DNA of 20,881 bases from the NCBI GenBank assembly GCA_045595705.1, contig JAZOBA010000060.1, forward strand, positions 1-20,881. The letters run 5' to 3'. Of the stretch, positions 1 through 7,613 are shown piece after piece. Made by a program: the position numbers and the translations under genes. Each line of letters opens with the position of its first letter. Position 1 is the stretch's first letter. The DNA comes from JAJPXI01 sp045595705. Its GTDB lineage: Bacteria > Bacillota > Clostridia > Oscillospirales > Oscillospiraceae. Below the pieces are notes generated by a model. It worked only from the letters and a program-made list of their open reading frames with translations, did no database searches and had not been told where the DNA came from.

Positions 1-74
1 TGGGACAGGCCAGCCGCATTTCCGGCGTGTCCCCGGCGGATATCGCCGCTTTGATGGTCTATCTGGAAAAATAA
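1..74 (+). CDS. mnmG: MnmG (GidA) C-terminal end, partial
   Basis: Only the last 23 codons are in the window (first full codon at 3, stop TAA at 72-74). They read GQASRISGVSPADIAALMVY and then LEK, which is the strongly conserved C-terminal segment of the tRNA uridine-34 5-carboxymethylaminomethyl modification enzyme MnmG. With MnmE, MnmG installs the C5 substituent on wobble uridine. The next gene, mnmA, thiolates C2 of the same base, so the pair covers both halves of one tRNA modification. The gap to mnmA is 20 bp and contains only its ribosome-binding site, so the two are probably co-transcribed. The FAD-binding body of the protein lies outside the window. Confidence 0.9.
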   Translation, partial: GQASRISGVSPADIAALMVYLEK

Positions 75-94
75 CGAGGAAGGGGGGACAACCC

Positions 95-1105
95 ATGGAC
101 AAGCGCGTGGTGCTGGGTCTGTCCGGCGGTGTGGATTCGGCTGTGACCGCCCGGCTGCTGCTGGAGCAGGGCTATCAGGTCCTTGGTGTCTATCTGGACA
201 TCGGACTGGGCGGAAGCGGCGCGGACGATGCCGCAGCCGTGGCACGGGAACTGAATATGGAGTTCGCCGTGCGCTCCATTGCCGATGAACTGGAGTGCCA
301 TGTGTGCGCCCCCTTTGCCGCCGACTATCTGGCCGGGCGTACCCCCTTGCCCTGCGCCCGGTGCAATCCCACCGTGAAGTTTCCTGCCCTGCTCTCCGAG
401 GCCGATGCCCGGGGCATCCGGATGATCGCCACAGGCCACTATGCCCGCACCAAGGACGGAAATCTGTACCGGGGTGAGAGTGCCAACGACCAGTCCTATC
501 TGCTGGCCCGGCTGCCCCGGACCGTACTGGAGCGCACCCTGTTCCCGTTGGGGGACTATGAAAAGACCGCCGTGCGTGCCTTGGCGGCCAACTATGGCAT
601 CCCTGTGGCCAACAAGCCGGACTCCATGGAGATTTGCTTTGTGCCCGATGACGACTATGCCGCTTGGCTGAAGCAGCGTGGAGCCACCGCACCGCCCGGC
701 AATTTCATCGACAAAGACGGAAATGTGATGGGTCGCCACAACGGCATCCATTGCTATACCCTCGGTCAGCGCCGGGGTCTGGGTGTCTCGGGCCCGCACC
801 GCTATTTTGTCACCGCCATTGACCCGGTGAACAACACGGTCACCCTGTCCGATGGCGGTGATCTGGGCCGCACCGAGGTGGTGTGTGCTGACCCGAACTG
901 GCTGACCGATGCGGTTCCGACCAAGCCCTTTGCCTGTCAGGTGCGCCTGCGCCACTCCAAGCGGTGCGATGCCGTTACGGTATATCCCGATGGGGACGGC
1001 AAGGTGACCGTCCGTTCCGAAACGCCCCTGCGGGCCCCCACACCGGGCCAGTTGGCGGTGTTCTACGAGGGCGAGCGCGTGCTCGGCTCCGCATGGATCC
1101 TGTGA
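95..1105 (+). CDS. mnmA: tRNA-specific 2-thiouridylase MnmA
   Basis: This 336-residue cytoplasmic enzyme uses ATP and sulfur relayed from a cysteine desulfurase to make 2-thiouridine at U34 of Lys, Glu and Gln tRNAs. The N-terminal PP-loop SGGVDSA is at residues 10-16 and GHYAR at 114-118. The two catalytic cysteines are in CARCNPTVKF (C90) and MEICFVP (C181). C87 and C90 form the CxxC version of the site, which in some MnmA proteins is linked to an iron-sulfur cluster. A second pair, C68 and C71 (ECHVC), is less usual. The length is slightly short of the usual ~360. The ATG at 95 follows a purine-rich GAGGAAGGGGGG at 76-87. A strong terminator follows the stop. Identification is secure; the sulfur mechanism is inferred. 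Confidence 0.95.
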   Translation: MDKRVVLGLSGGVDSAVTARLLLEQGYQVLGVYLDIGLGGSGADDAAAVARELNMEFAVRSIADELECHVCAPFAADYLAGRTPLPCARCNPTVKFPALLSEADARGIRMIATGHYARTKDGNLYRGESANDQSYLLARLPRTVLERTLFPLGDYEKTAVRALAANYGIPVANKPDSMEICFVPDDDYAAWLKQRGATAPPGNFIDKDGNVMGRHNGIHCYTLGQRRGLGVSGPHRYFVTAIDPVNNTVTLSDGGDLGRTEVVCADPNWLTDAVPTKPFACQVRLRHSKRCDAVTVYPDGDGKVTVRSETPLRAPTPGQLAVFYEGERVLGSAWIL

Positions 1106-1109
1106 ATGG

Positions 1110-1140
1110 ATCCCGGGCGCAGTCTGCGCCCGGGATTTTT
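1110..1140 (+). terminator. Intrinsic terminator after mnmA
   Basis: A perfect 11-bp GC-rich stem (1110-1120 with 1126-1136, ATCCCGGGCGC and its complement) encloses a 5-nt loop and runs into TTTTT at 1136-1140. It starts 4 bp after the mnmA stop, so it should end the mnmG-mnmA transcript. Confidence 0.93.
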
Positions 1141-1153
1141 CGTCCCTTCGCAC

Positions 1154-1182
1154 TTTCTTTTTTGGAAAACATATGGTAAAAT
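1154..1182 (+). promoter_or_regulatory. Possible promoter for the cytidylate-kinase-like gene
   Basis: A -10-like TAAAAT lies at 1177-1182, about 48 bp before the start codon and just after the mnmA terminator. The best -35 at 17-bp spacing is the poor TTTCTT at 1154-1159. The gene needs its own promoter because the upstream terminator is strong, but the hexamers are weak. Confidence 0.35.
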
Positions 1183-1229
1183 ACAGTCAGAAGTGATCCC
1201 AACATTCGATCAGGAAAGAGGGTAACGAT

Positions 1230-1847
1230 ATGAAAATTATTACCATCAGCCGTGAATTTGGCAGCGGTGGCCGTGAGCTGGGCCGCCGTCTGGCCGACGA
1301 ACTGGGTTTTGATTATTACGATGGCGAGATCATTGCCGCCATCGCAAAAAACAGCGGACTGGACCCCAATTACGTGGAAAACGCGCTGGAGGATCACGGT
1401 TGGCAGGCCATTCCCATGACGGTGCACCGCACCTTTGCCTCCCCCATGGTGCTGCAGACACCTCAGGTGGGTCTGCTGCTGGAGCAGAAGAAGGTCATCG
1501 AGGGAATCGGCAAGAAGGGCAAAAACTGCATCGTGGTGGGCCGCAATGCCGACCTGCTGCTGCAGGAATATGAGCCTTTCAACCTCTTTGTCTGTGCTGA
1601 CATGGAGGCCAAGATCGACCGCTGCATCGAGCGGGCCAAGGAGGGCGAAAACCTCTCCCGTAAGGAACTGGAAAAGAAGATCCGTCGAGTGGATAAAAAC
1701 CGTGCCAACACCCGTGAGATCCTGTCCAGCTCGGGTTGGGGTCAGCGGGAGGCTTATCACTTGATTGTCAATACCACCGGCTGGGACATCAAGGAACTGA
1801 CGCCCGCCGTGGCCGCCTTTGCCGAGCGCTGGTTTAACCGGAAATAA
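1230..1847 (+). CDS. Cytidylate kinase-like family protein
   Basis: This 205-residue soluble protein has the start typical of the cytidylate-kinase-like family common in Clostridia: MKIITISREFGSGGRELG with a glycine-rich P-loop-like turn at residues 8-18. Other family marks are the FDYYDGEII segment (28-36), VVGRNADLLL near 108-117 and a basic RRVDKNR lid-like helix. The family resembles CMP kinase, but the real substrate is usually unknown, so a nucleotide kinase role is inferred from fold. The ATG at 1230 follows AAAGAGGG (1215-1222) at 7-bp spacing. It lies alone between two terminators and converges with bioY, so it is probably monocistronic. Confidence 0.85.
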   Translation: MKIITISREFGSGGRELGRRLADELGFDYYDGEIIAAIAKNSGLDPNYVENALEDHGWQAIPMTVHRTFASPMVLQTPQVGLLLEQKKVIEGIGKKGKNCIVVGRNADLLLQEYEPFNLFVCADMEAKIDRCIERAKEGENLSRKELEKKIRRVDKNRANTREILSSSGWGQREAYHLIVNTTGWDIKELTPAVAAFAERWFNRK

Positions 1848-1857
1848 AGAAGGAAAC

Positions 1858-1894
1858 AAAAAGCGTTTGAGGAAAACTCCTCAAACGCTTTTTT
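1858..1894. terminator. Bidirectional terminator between the kinase-like gene and bioY
   Basis: A 16-bp perfect stem (1858-1873 with 1878-1893, core GCGTTTGAGGA) with a 4-nt loop has A-runs on the left and T-runs on the right, so it can terminate in both directions. The left arm is 11 bp past the plus-strand gene. The right arm includes the last codons and the TGA stop of bioY on the minus strand, so the bioY 3' end is itself part of the terminator. Confidence 0.93.
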
Positions 1895-2450
1895 CTTGCA
1901 GTTTTAAGACGGTGCGCAGGCGGTGGGTCAGAGTCAGAGCCAGCGCCAGTTTGATCAGGTCGGGGAGGATGTAGGGCACCACGCACCAGAGCAGGGCGAT
2001 GCCAAAGCCGATGGTCCCCGTTGTGTGGGTGTAGAGAAGGACGAACCAGAGCGTGCCGAAGGCGTAGCAGGCAATCAGACCCAGCACCATGGAGATAATG
2101 CGCACCCAAAGGCTGCGTCCCAGTGCCGCTTCTATGCCCCACATGATCAAAGCGGTCAGCACAAAACCGAGGATGTACCCGCCGGTGGCCTGAAAGAGCA
2201 CCCCAAGTCCGCCGGTGAAGTGGGAAAAAACCGGCATGCCCACCGCACCCATCAGAATGTAGACCACAATGGCAAGGGTGCCTTTGCGGCCGCCCAATAC
2301 CCCCACCGCCAGAAAGACGGCAAAGGTCTGCATGGTGAAGGGCACCGCCGCCGGCACGCTGATCCACGCGCATACCGACATCAGCACGGCAAACAGGGCG
2401 ATGTACACCATGTTCCGGGTCTTTTCACTTGTCCGTGTGGGAGCCGGCAT
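1881..2450 (-). CDS. bioY: Biotin transporter BioY (ECF S component)
   Basis: This 189-residue integral membrane protein, with about six hydrophobic helices, matches BioY, the biotin-binding substrate component of energy-coupling-factor transporters. Typical features are the N-terminal helix followed by VPFTMQTFAVFLA (about residues 36-48), GGRKGTLAIVVYILMGAVGMPVF (53-75), and GGLGVLFQATGGYILGF (80-96). The T and A1/A2 energising components are not in the window, so it probably uses a shared ECF module encoded elsewhere. The ATG (minus strand, 2448-2450) follows GGAGG at 2457-2461. A consensus promoter with a large inverted repeat lies just upstream, consistent with biotin-responsive repression. 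The gene converges with the kinase-like gene and shares its terminator. Confidence 0.93.
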   Translation of the reverse strand: MPAPTRTSEKTRNMVYIALFAVLMSVCAWISVPAAVPFTMQTFAVFLAVGVLGGRKGTLAIVVYILMGAVGMPVFSHFTGGLGVLFQATGGYILGFVLTALIMWGIEAALGRSLWVRIISMVLGLIACYAFGTLWFVLLYTHTTGTIGFGIALLWCVVPYILPDLIKLALALTLTHRLRTVLKLQEKSV

Positions 2451-2472
2451 AGGAAACCTCCAAAAGAAAAAT

Positions 2473-2511
2473 GGTAAACCAAATTATAGCTTTGGTTTAC
2501 CGTTTTGTCAA
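2473..2511 (-). promoter_or_regulatory. bioY promoter with overlapping inverted-repeat operator
   Basis: On the minus strand a perfect -35 TTGACA (2506-2511), 17-bp spacer and perfect -10 TATAAT (2483-2488) form a textbook housekeeping promoter. A perfect 11-bp inverted repeat, GGTAAACCAAA at 2473-2483 and TTTGGTTTACC at 2491-2501 with a 7-bp spacer, brackets the -10, so a bound protein would block RNA polymerase. The arms resemble the TGTAAACC/GGTTTACA half-sites of biotin repressor BirA operators. BirA control is therefore likely but inferred. Confidence 0.85.
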
Positions 2512-2565
2512 CGGACCGATCCGTTTACAATGCGTTGCAGAAAAAGTCAACGCGGTGGACATACT
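2510..2565 (+). promoter_or_regulatory. Weak candidate promoter and small palindrome upstream of the bile salt hydrolase
   Basis: Between bioY and the hydrolase, AACGGA (2510-2515) and TCCGTT (2520-2525) form a 6-bp inverted repeat with a CCGA spacer. A poor promoter, TTGCAG (2535-2540) and CATACT (2560-2565) with 19-bp spacing, follows. GTCAACG occurs twice (2507-2513, 2546-2552). The start region must hold the promoter of the hydrolase, but none of these signals is strong. Confidence 0.3.
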
Positions 2566-2584
2566 AGTGTGGGAGGTGTCCGGT

Positions 2585-3568
2585 ATGTGTACGGCGGTAT
2601 CTTTTTTGCAGGGTGATCACTATTTTGGGCGGACGCTGGATCTGGAGTATTCCTATTGCGAGACGGTGACGGTGACTGCGCGCAATTACCCCCTTCATTT
2701 TCGCGGCGGGGTCGCGCTGAACAATCATTATGCCCTGATCGGAGTGGCCCATGTGGAGGAGGGATATCCCCTGTACTACGATGCGGTCAATGAAAAGGGG
2801 CTGGGCATGGCCGGGTTGAATTTTCCGGTCAGCACCCGATACGGGCAGCCGGTTCCCGGCAAGGATAACATCGCATCCTTTGAATTGATTGCGTGGGTGC
2901 TGGGGCGGTGTGCCAATCTGTCCGAGGCCCGGCGGCTGCTGGAGCGGGTCAATCTGACCGGGGATGCCTTCAGCGAGAAGTTTCCACCGGCACCGCTGCA
3001 CTGGATGGTGGCCGACCGCAGTGGGAGTCTGGTGGTGGAGTGCAGGCAGGGTGATGTGCGCCTGCACGATAATCCCATCGGTGTGCTGGCCAACGAGCCG
3101 CCCTTCCCGGTGCAGATGTGGAATCTGAGCCGGCATATGGGTCTGTCGGCCCAGCCGATTGTCAACCGGATGGCCCCCGGGGTGGAGCTGCAGACCGACA
3201 GCCGCGGCATGGGTGCCATGGGACTGCCCGGCGATCTGTCCTCACCCTCCCGGTTTGTGCGTGCCGCCTTTGTGCGGCACAATTCGGTCTGCGGCGGCAG
3301 TGAGGGCGAGCGGGTCAGTCAGTTTTTCCACATTCTCGGCAGTGTGACCCAGCCCCGGGGCTGCGTCCGGGTGGAGGGCGAAAAATCGGTGATCACGGTC
3401 TATTCCTCCTGCTGCAATACCGACAAGGGGATTTATTATTATAAAACGTACCAAGGCAGCCACATCCATGCCGTGGACCTGCATGGGGAGAATCTGGATG
3501 CCGACCGGCTTTCGGTCTATCCCATGAAAGAAGATTGGGCACCCGATCTGCAAAACGGAAATTCATAA
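2585..3568 (+). CDS. Choloylglycine hydrolase family protein, probable bile salt hydrolase
   Basis: This 327-residue N-terminal nucleophile hydrolase starts MCTAVSF; removal of Met1 exposes the catalytic Cys2. Family residues are in place: R16 and D19 (GRTLD), N79 (GLNFP), N170 (VLANEPPF) and R223 (PSRF). N79 corresponds to the Asn that marks bile salt hydrolases, where penicillin V acylases have Tyr, so deconjugation of glycine- or taurine-conjugated bile acids is the favoured activity. The start is the ATG at 2585, not an upstream in-frame codon, because GGGAGG (2571-2576) is correctly spaced and Cys must be residue 2. No signal peptide is seen, fitting an intracellular enzyme. It supports a gut habitat. 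Substrate preference is inferred. Confidence 0.92.
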   Translation: MCTAVSFLQGDHYFGRTLDLEYSYCETVTVTARNYPLHFRGGVALNNHYALIGVAHVEEGYPLYYDAVNEKGLGMAGLNFPVSTRYGQPVPGKDNIASFELIAWVLGRCANLSEARRLLERVNLTGDAFSEKFPPAPLHWMVADRSGSLVVECRQGDVRLHDNPIGVLANEPPFPVQMWNLSRHMGLSAQPIVNRMAPGVELQTDSRGMGAMGLPGDLSSPSRFVRAAFVRHNSVCGGSEGERVSQFFHILGSVTQPRGCVRVEGEKSVITVYSSCCNTDKGIYYYKTYQGSHIHAVDLHGENLDADRLSVYPMKEDWAPDLQNGNS

Positions 3569-3608
3569 CCGCCAGCGGCGAAACTCTACGAGGTTTTTTG
3601 ACACTCTG

Positions 3609-3648
3609 ACGGGGCTTCACCGGTACATACCGGCGAGGCCCCGTTTTT
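3609..3648 (+). terminator. Intrinsic terminator after the bile salt hydrolase
   Basis: ACGGGGC (3609-3615) pairs with GCCCCGT (3638-3644) around an inner CCGGTA/TACCGG stem, and TTTTT follows at 3644-3648. It lies 40 bp past the hydrolase stop and just before the convergent c-di-GMP gene. The minus strand has no T-run, so it serves only the plus strand. Confidence 0.88.
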
Positions 3649-3651
3649 GTT

Positions 3652-6600
3652 TCATTCGGTTTGGTTTTGTTTCTCCAGTGTATGGCAGAAAATCAGGCAG
3701 GCCGATTCGCCGTTCCAGCGAATCTCCGAGGCGTTGGCCTGGACCCGCTCGCCCAGAAGGGAGTCCTCAATGACGACCGAGGCGTTCTTTTTCTGGCGGA
3801 TGTCCAGGGCGGGGCAGTTTTCGCAGCGGGAGGTCCGGTTGCGGAACACCTTGTAGCAGGTGGAGCCCGGTTTGCTCTTTGGAGCCAGTTTGCGGGTTTT
3901 TTCGTTCAGGAACTTCAGCTTACAGGTTTCCGGATCGATTACGTAGAGGAACACATCCTGCCGGTCCAGAATGGAGCGCAGGTTGTCGGCCTGTTCGGTG
4001 GCTTTGTCCTGTACCCGTTTTTTCAGCAGGAACAGGGACAGAACCTCGGACAAAAACTGCAGCAGATTGATCTGCTCCTGCGTCCAGAGCCGGTGAACAC
4101 TGCACTCGTCAAAGCCCACGTAGCCCCGGAATACGCCGTTGTCCATGATGGAGCATTGGAGCATGCTCTTGATGCCTTGGGGTTCCAGAATGGCACGGAA
4201 GTGAGGAGCAAGCGAACTGATGTCGGTGCAGTAGAACACGCCGTGTTCGTTGAAAACATCGGGCCAGCCGGGCACGTCGGTGATATAACTGACGTCCTGC
4301 AGATTGTCAATCTCGGGGGAGACGCCTTCGTTGCACCACTCAAAGGTGTTGTTGCAGGTGGTGTTGTCGTCATTGTTTTCGAAGATGTACACCCGGCTGA
4401 CGTTGAGCTGTTCACCCACATAGGCCAAAATTTCGTTAAAGGTTTGGATGATATCGCTGCTTTCGTACAAACGGCGGAAAACGAAACGTACGAAGGAGGA
4501 GTCCGCCATGCCGGGCTGTTCATCCGAATCGATACGGGTGGTAATGCGGACCCCGTCTGCCAGGGGATCCATCGCGGCGATAGGATCATAGAGCGTATAG
4601 GTATTCTTGCCGCGGTTCTTGGACAGATAGAGGGCTTCGTCGGCGCGACGGAACAGGTCGGAGTAACCGGTTCCGTGGTCGGGAATCAGAGCGGCACCGA
4701 TGGAGCAGGAGACATTCAGGCCGGGGGCGGTCTGCTCCAGCAGTTCCCGGAAGGTGTTCAGCAGCAATTCGCACCGACTGTGAACCAGATCCACGTTGGG
4801 AATGTCCCGCATCAGAATCAGGAATTCGTCGCCGCCGATGCGGCCGATGATGTCGTGGCTGCGGAACAGTTTTTTCAGACCGGCACCCACCTGAGACAGC
4901 ACCGTATCACCGTACAGATGGCCGTAATTATCGTTGATGAGTTTGAAGTTGTCCAAGTCCAGGATGAGCATGGCCGACAAGCTGCTGTCCTCCCGGTCAA
5001 CCAGATACTCAGAGACAAACTGTTGGGTGGAGGTTTTGTTGAGCAGTTTGGTCAGTGAATCACGCTCGGCCCGTTCCTTCAGAGCCAGCTCGGCACGTTT
5101 TAGGGAATCCACGTCCTGCAGCATACCGATGATACGGCACAATTGACCGGTTTCGTCCAGATAGGCGGTGGCAGAAATGCGGGACCAAAGATACTTGGCA
5201 TTGGAATCTGCCACGCGCACGTCGAGGGAAATGGAGGTTTTGTGCTCGCGGATCTCATCAATGGCATTGCGAATGAGGGGAAGATCATCGGGGTGGAAGT
5301 GGGTTGCGATTCCCATCTGGGTGCCGTAATTTTTGGACACAGGGGTATAGCCGAAGTGCTGCTCCCACTTAGGAGAGCAGTACATGGTGTCAGACAACAG
5401 ATCCCACTCAAATACGATGCCGCCCGACTGATCCACGATAATCTGGTTGCGTTCGATGGTGGTTTTCAGTTCCTGCTCGACGGACTTGCCACGGGTGTTG
5501 TCACGCAGGGCCAGATAGAAGTACTCCTGTCCGTCTGTCTCGATGTACACACGGCTCTTGGCCAGGACCCAGAGGGGGGCGGCGTTTTTGCGCAGGATAC
5601 GGAACTCCAGCTCGGTGCGGCCGCCTTGCTTCAGATGCGCCTGTACGATAGAGGAAACATTGTCCCGGTCTCTGCTATCGATCAGATGGAGCAGCTTGCC
5701 GCCAAAAAGCCGGGAAATCTCTTCTTCCGTATATCCGGTCAGCAGAAACAGATCTCTGGCACCGGCGTCAATGGTTAGTTCACCGTCACTGTGGCAGCGC
5801 AGGGCAGAACTGACCAAACCTTGCAGAGCGGGGGAGGCATGCAGACCGCTTTGCAGCAGAGAGCTGTGTTCGGGCAGAGCGGCATCCAGCCGGTGCCAGA
5901 CCATGATGACAATGCGCTGGGTCTCATTGCCGGTATTGACCCGCAGGAAAACCAGTTCATAATGCTGCCACGTGCCCAGGGCGGCACTGAAAATACGGCA
6001 GGGAAAGGCCCTGCGGCGCAGGTTCAGCCGGAAGAACTCGCCGGAGAGCAGGGTGCGGATCTCATCCACTACGCCGGCATCATCCGGGTGAAGGTTGACA
6101 AAACGCAGCAGGTCGGTTGTCTGGGAAAAGGCAGTGCCCGAGGCGATGGAATCCAGATCGGGGTTGGGGTTATACACCACGTGGTACAGATTGTTGTCCA
6201 GATCCAGTTCCATGACCGTGTCATTCAAATAATGAAGGACCGCCTGATATTTCACATGGGACAGCTGTGAGGTGTTCAGCGAGTTTGTCTTCCAAACAGG
6301 ACCCGGCAGGGGCATGGTGATGTTATCATCTTTGGGGGAGTAACCGTCGGCATACTGGTGGGCCAGCGTCACAAAATCCGAGCGCACATGCTTGAAGCAT
6401 TCCAGCACTTTGGGGGAGAATTTGCCGCACTCATTGTTGAGCATCATGTTAAAGGCCTGCTCAAGAGGGTAGGCCTCCTTGTAGACTCGGGGTGTGGTCA
6501 GGGCATCAAAGACATCGGCAATGCTGACCACCTGGGCACAGATGGGGATGTCGTCCCCGGCCAGTCCACAGGGATAGCCGTTGCCGTCCCAACGCTCATG

Positions 6601-7407
6601 GTGGTATAGGGCGATATTGTACGCATAGCGCAGGTACTCGGTGTCGCCCATACCGCTTAAATTTTGAATTAGTTCGCTGCCCACGGTGGTGTGGGTCTTC
6701 ATGATCTCAAATTCTTCGTGGGTCAGTTTGCCGGGTTTGTTCAGAATAGCGTCGGGAATGGAGATTTTTCCAATGTCGTGCAGAGCGGCAGCACCGGCGA
6801 TGATGTCTATGTTGTCTGCATTCAGACCGTACTCCGGCCAGGTTTTTGCCACGTCTTCCAGCAGGATTTTGGTAAAGCGGCGAATGCGCAGAACGTGGTT
6901 GCCCGATTCGGTGCTGCGGTGCTCAATGATGGCTGAAAGGGCGTCCAGCATGACCTGGTTGGTGTTGCGAATGGTCTCGCTTTGCTCTTTGACCAGAGTT
7001 TGCAGGTGCCACTTGTGCAGATGCAGGTCAACCAGAACCTGTACCCGGCGTCGGATGACGGCGGGGGTGTAGGGTTTGAGAATCACGTCGCTGGCTCCGC
7101 GGGAATAGGCCAGTTCTTGCTGTGAGCAGTCGCCGGAGGGGTCAATCAGGACGAGCAGGGGGATCTCTGCATCGGTTCCCCGGAGAGCGGCCCGGTTGAC
7201 CGTCTGTACCACCTGGTCATTGGCCGGGTTCAGGTCGATCAATACGGCGGCAATGCAGCTGCTGTTCTGCTCCAGAAGCAAGGCGGCCTGTGGAAGGCTT
7301 TCTGCCTCTAAAAGATTATAAGAAGATTCAAAAATTTCGCGCAGGGCGTGGCGGTCACTGGTTTCGTCTCCCACAAGGAGCAGGGTGTCCTTCAGTCTTG
7401 AAATCAT
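3652..7407 (-). CDS. Bifunctional c-di-GMP turnover protein: REC / HD-GYP / PAS / GGDEF / GAF / PAS
   Basis: This 1251-residue soluble sensor protein has these regions in order. A receiver-like domain spans about 1-125 (D14/E15, phospho-acceptor D58 in LIDLN, K111 in LKPY). An HD-GYP phosphodiesterase spans about 150-345, with HD at 210-211 and HHERWDGNGYP at 269-279. A divergent region (380-530) leads to PAS regions near 540-640 and 650-770. The GGDEF diguanylate cyclase spans 780-940, with an intact RIGGDEF (GGDEF 858-862) and an RxxD inhibitory site R849-D852. A GAF-like region (970-1130) and a C-terminal PAS with CENCPA (1195-1200) follow. Both catalytic motifs look intact, so it could make and break c-di-GMP. 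No transmembrane segment or DNA-binding domain is evident. The ATG follows GGAGGG at 7414-7419. It is divergent from a locus carrying a c-di-GMP riboswitch. Confidence 0.93.
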   Translation of the reverse strand: MISRLKDTLLLVGDETSDRHALREIFESSYNLLEAESLPQAALLLEQNSSCIAAVLIDLNPANDQVVQTVNRAALRGTDAEIPLLVLIDPSGDCSQQELAYSRGASDVILKPYTPAVIRRRVQVLVDLHLHKWHLQTLVKEQSETIRNTNQVMLDALSAIIEHRSTESGNHVLRIRRFTKILLEDVAKTWPEYGLNADNIDIIAGAAALHDIGKISIPDAILNKPGKLTHEEFEIMKTHTTVGSELIQNLSGMGDTEYLRYAYNIALYHHERWDGNGYPCGLAGDDIPICAQVVSIADVFDALTTPRVYKEAYPLEQAFNMMLNNECGKFSPKVLECFKHVRSDFVTLAHQYADGYSPKDDNITMPLPGPVWKTNSLNTSQLSHVKYQAVLHYLNDTVMELDLDNNLYHVVYNPNPDLDSIASGTAFSQTTDLLRFVNLHPDDAGVVDEIRTLLSGEFFRLNLRRRAFPCRIFSAALGTWQHYELVFLRVNTGNETQRIVIMVWHRLDAALPEHSSLLQSGLHASPALQGLVSSALRCHSDGELTIDAGARDLFLLTGYTEEEISRLFGGKLLHLIDSRDRDNVSSIVQAHLKQGGRTELEFRILRKNAAPLWVLAKSRVYIETDGQEYFYLALRDNTRGKSVEQELKTTIERNQIIVDQSGGIVFEWDLLSDTMYCSPKWEQHFGYTPVSKNYGTQMGIATHFHPDDLPLIRNAIDEIREHKTSISLDVRVADSNAKYLWSRISATAYLDETGQLCRIIGMLQDVDSLKRAELALKERAERDSLTKLLNKTSTQQFVSEYLVDREDSSLSAMLILDLDNFKLINDNYGHLYGDTVLSQVGAGLKKLFRSHDIIGRIGGDEFLILMRDIPNVDLVHSRCELLLNTFRELLEQTAPGLNVSCSIGAALIPDHGTGYSDLFRRADEALYLSKNRGKNTYTLYDPIAAMDPLADGVRITTRIDSDEQPGMADSSFVRFVFRRLYESSDIIQTFNEILAYVGEQLNVSRVYIFENNDDNTTCNNTFEWCNEGVSPEIDNLQDVSYITDVPGWPDVFNEHGVFYCTDISSLAPHFRAILEPQGIKSMLQCSIMDNGVFRGYVGFDECSVHRLWTQEQINLLQFLSEVLSLFLLKKRVQDKATEQADNLRSILDRQDVFLYVIDPETCKLKFLNEKTRKLAPKSKPGSTCYKVFRNRTSRCENCPALDIRQKKNASVVIEDSLLGERVQANASEIRWNGESACLIFCHTLEKQNQTE

Positions 7408-7440
7408 GGTGTACCCTCCGAGTTCATTCTCTATGTTTCT

Positions 7441-7469
7441 ATGGTATCAAAGGGAGGAACACGGTGCAA
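7441..7469 (-). promoter_or_regulatory. Possible promoter of the c-di-GMP turnover gene
   Basis: On the minus strand TTGCAC (7464-7469) and TACCAT (7441-7446) are 17 bp apart, about 35 bp before the start codon. The spacing is ideal but both hexamers match the consensus only partly. Confidence 0.35.
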
Positions 7470-7498
7470 GCAGGAAATGAGATGTGGCTAACTTTTTT

Positions 7499-7568
7499 AT
7501 AAAAAAAGATAATTTTGAAAGTTTGGCCGAAAAATGTAACCGATTCTGTAACCGCTGCATGGTATATA
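7499..7568 (+). promoter_or_regulatory. Tandem-repeat promoter module, copy A (small-protein gene)
   Basis: Two exact TGTAACCG copies lie at 7535-7542 and 7547-7554, 12 bp apart. Nine bases after the second 7-mer comes TATATA (7563-7568), preceded by TG at 7560-7561 (extended -10). No -35 hexamer is present; its place falls between the two repeats. Upstream are an A-tract ATAAAAAAAGAT (7499-7510) and TTTTGAA (7513-7519). Every one of these elements recurs at the same offset (3364 bp) ahead of the sortase gene, and the repeats, TTGAA and -10 recur (offset 564 bp) ahead of the surface-protein gene. I read it as an activator-dependent promoter. Confidence 0.75.
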
Positions 7569-7613
7569 TAGACCACAAAAGGGATCTTGACCCTGCGGAA
7601 AGGAGGCATGCGG

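Noticed and set aside
3661..5058. A 465-codon open frame on the plus strand
   Set aside because: It is antisense to the GAF/GGDEF part of the c-di-GMP protein; the composition is repetitive and no domain is visible.
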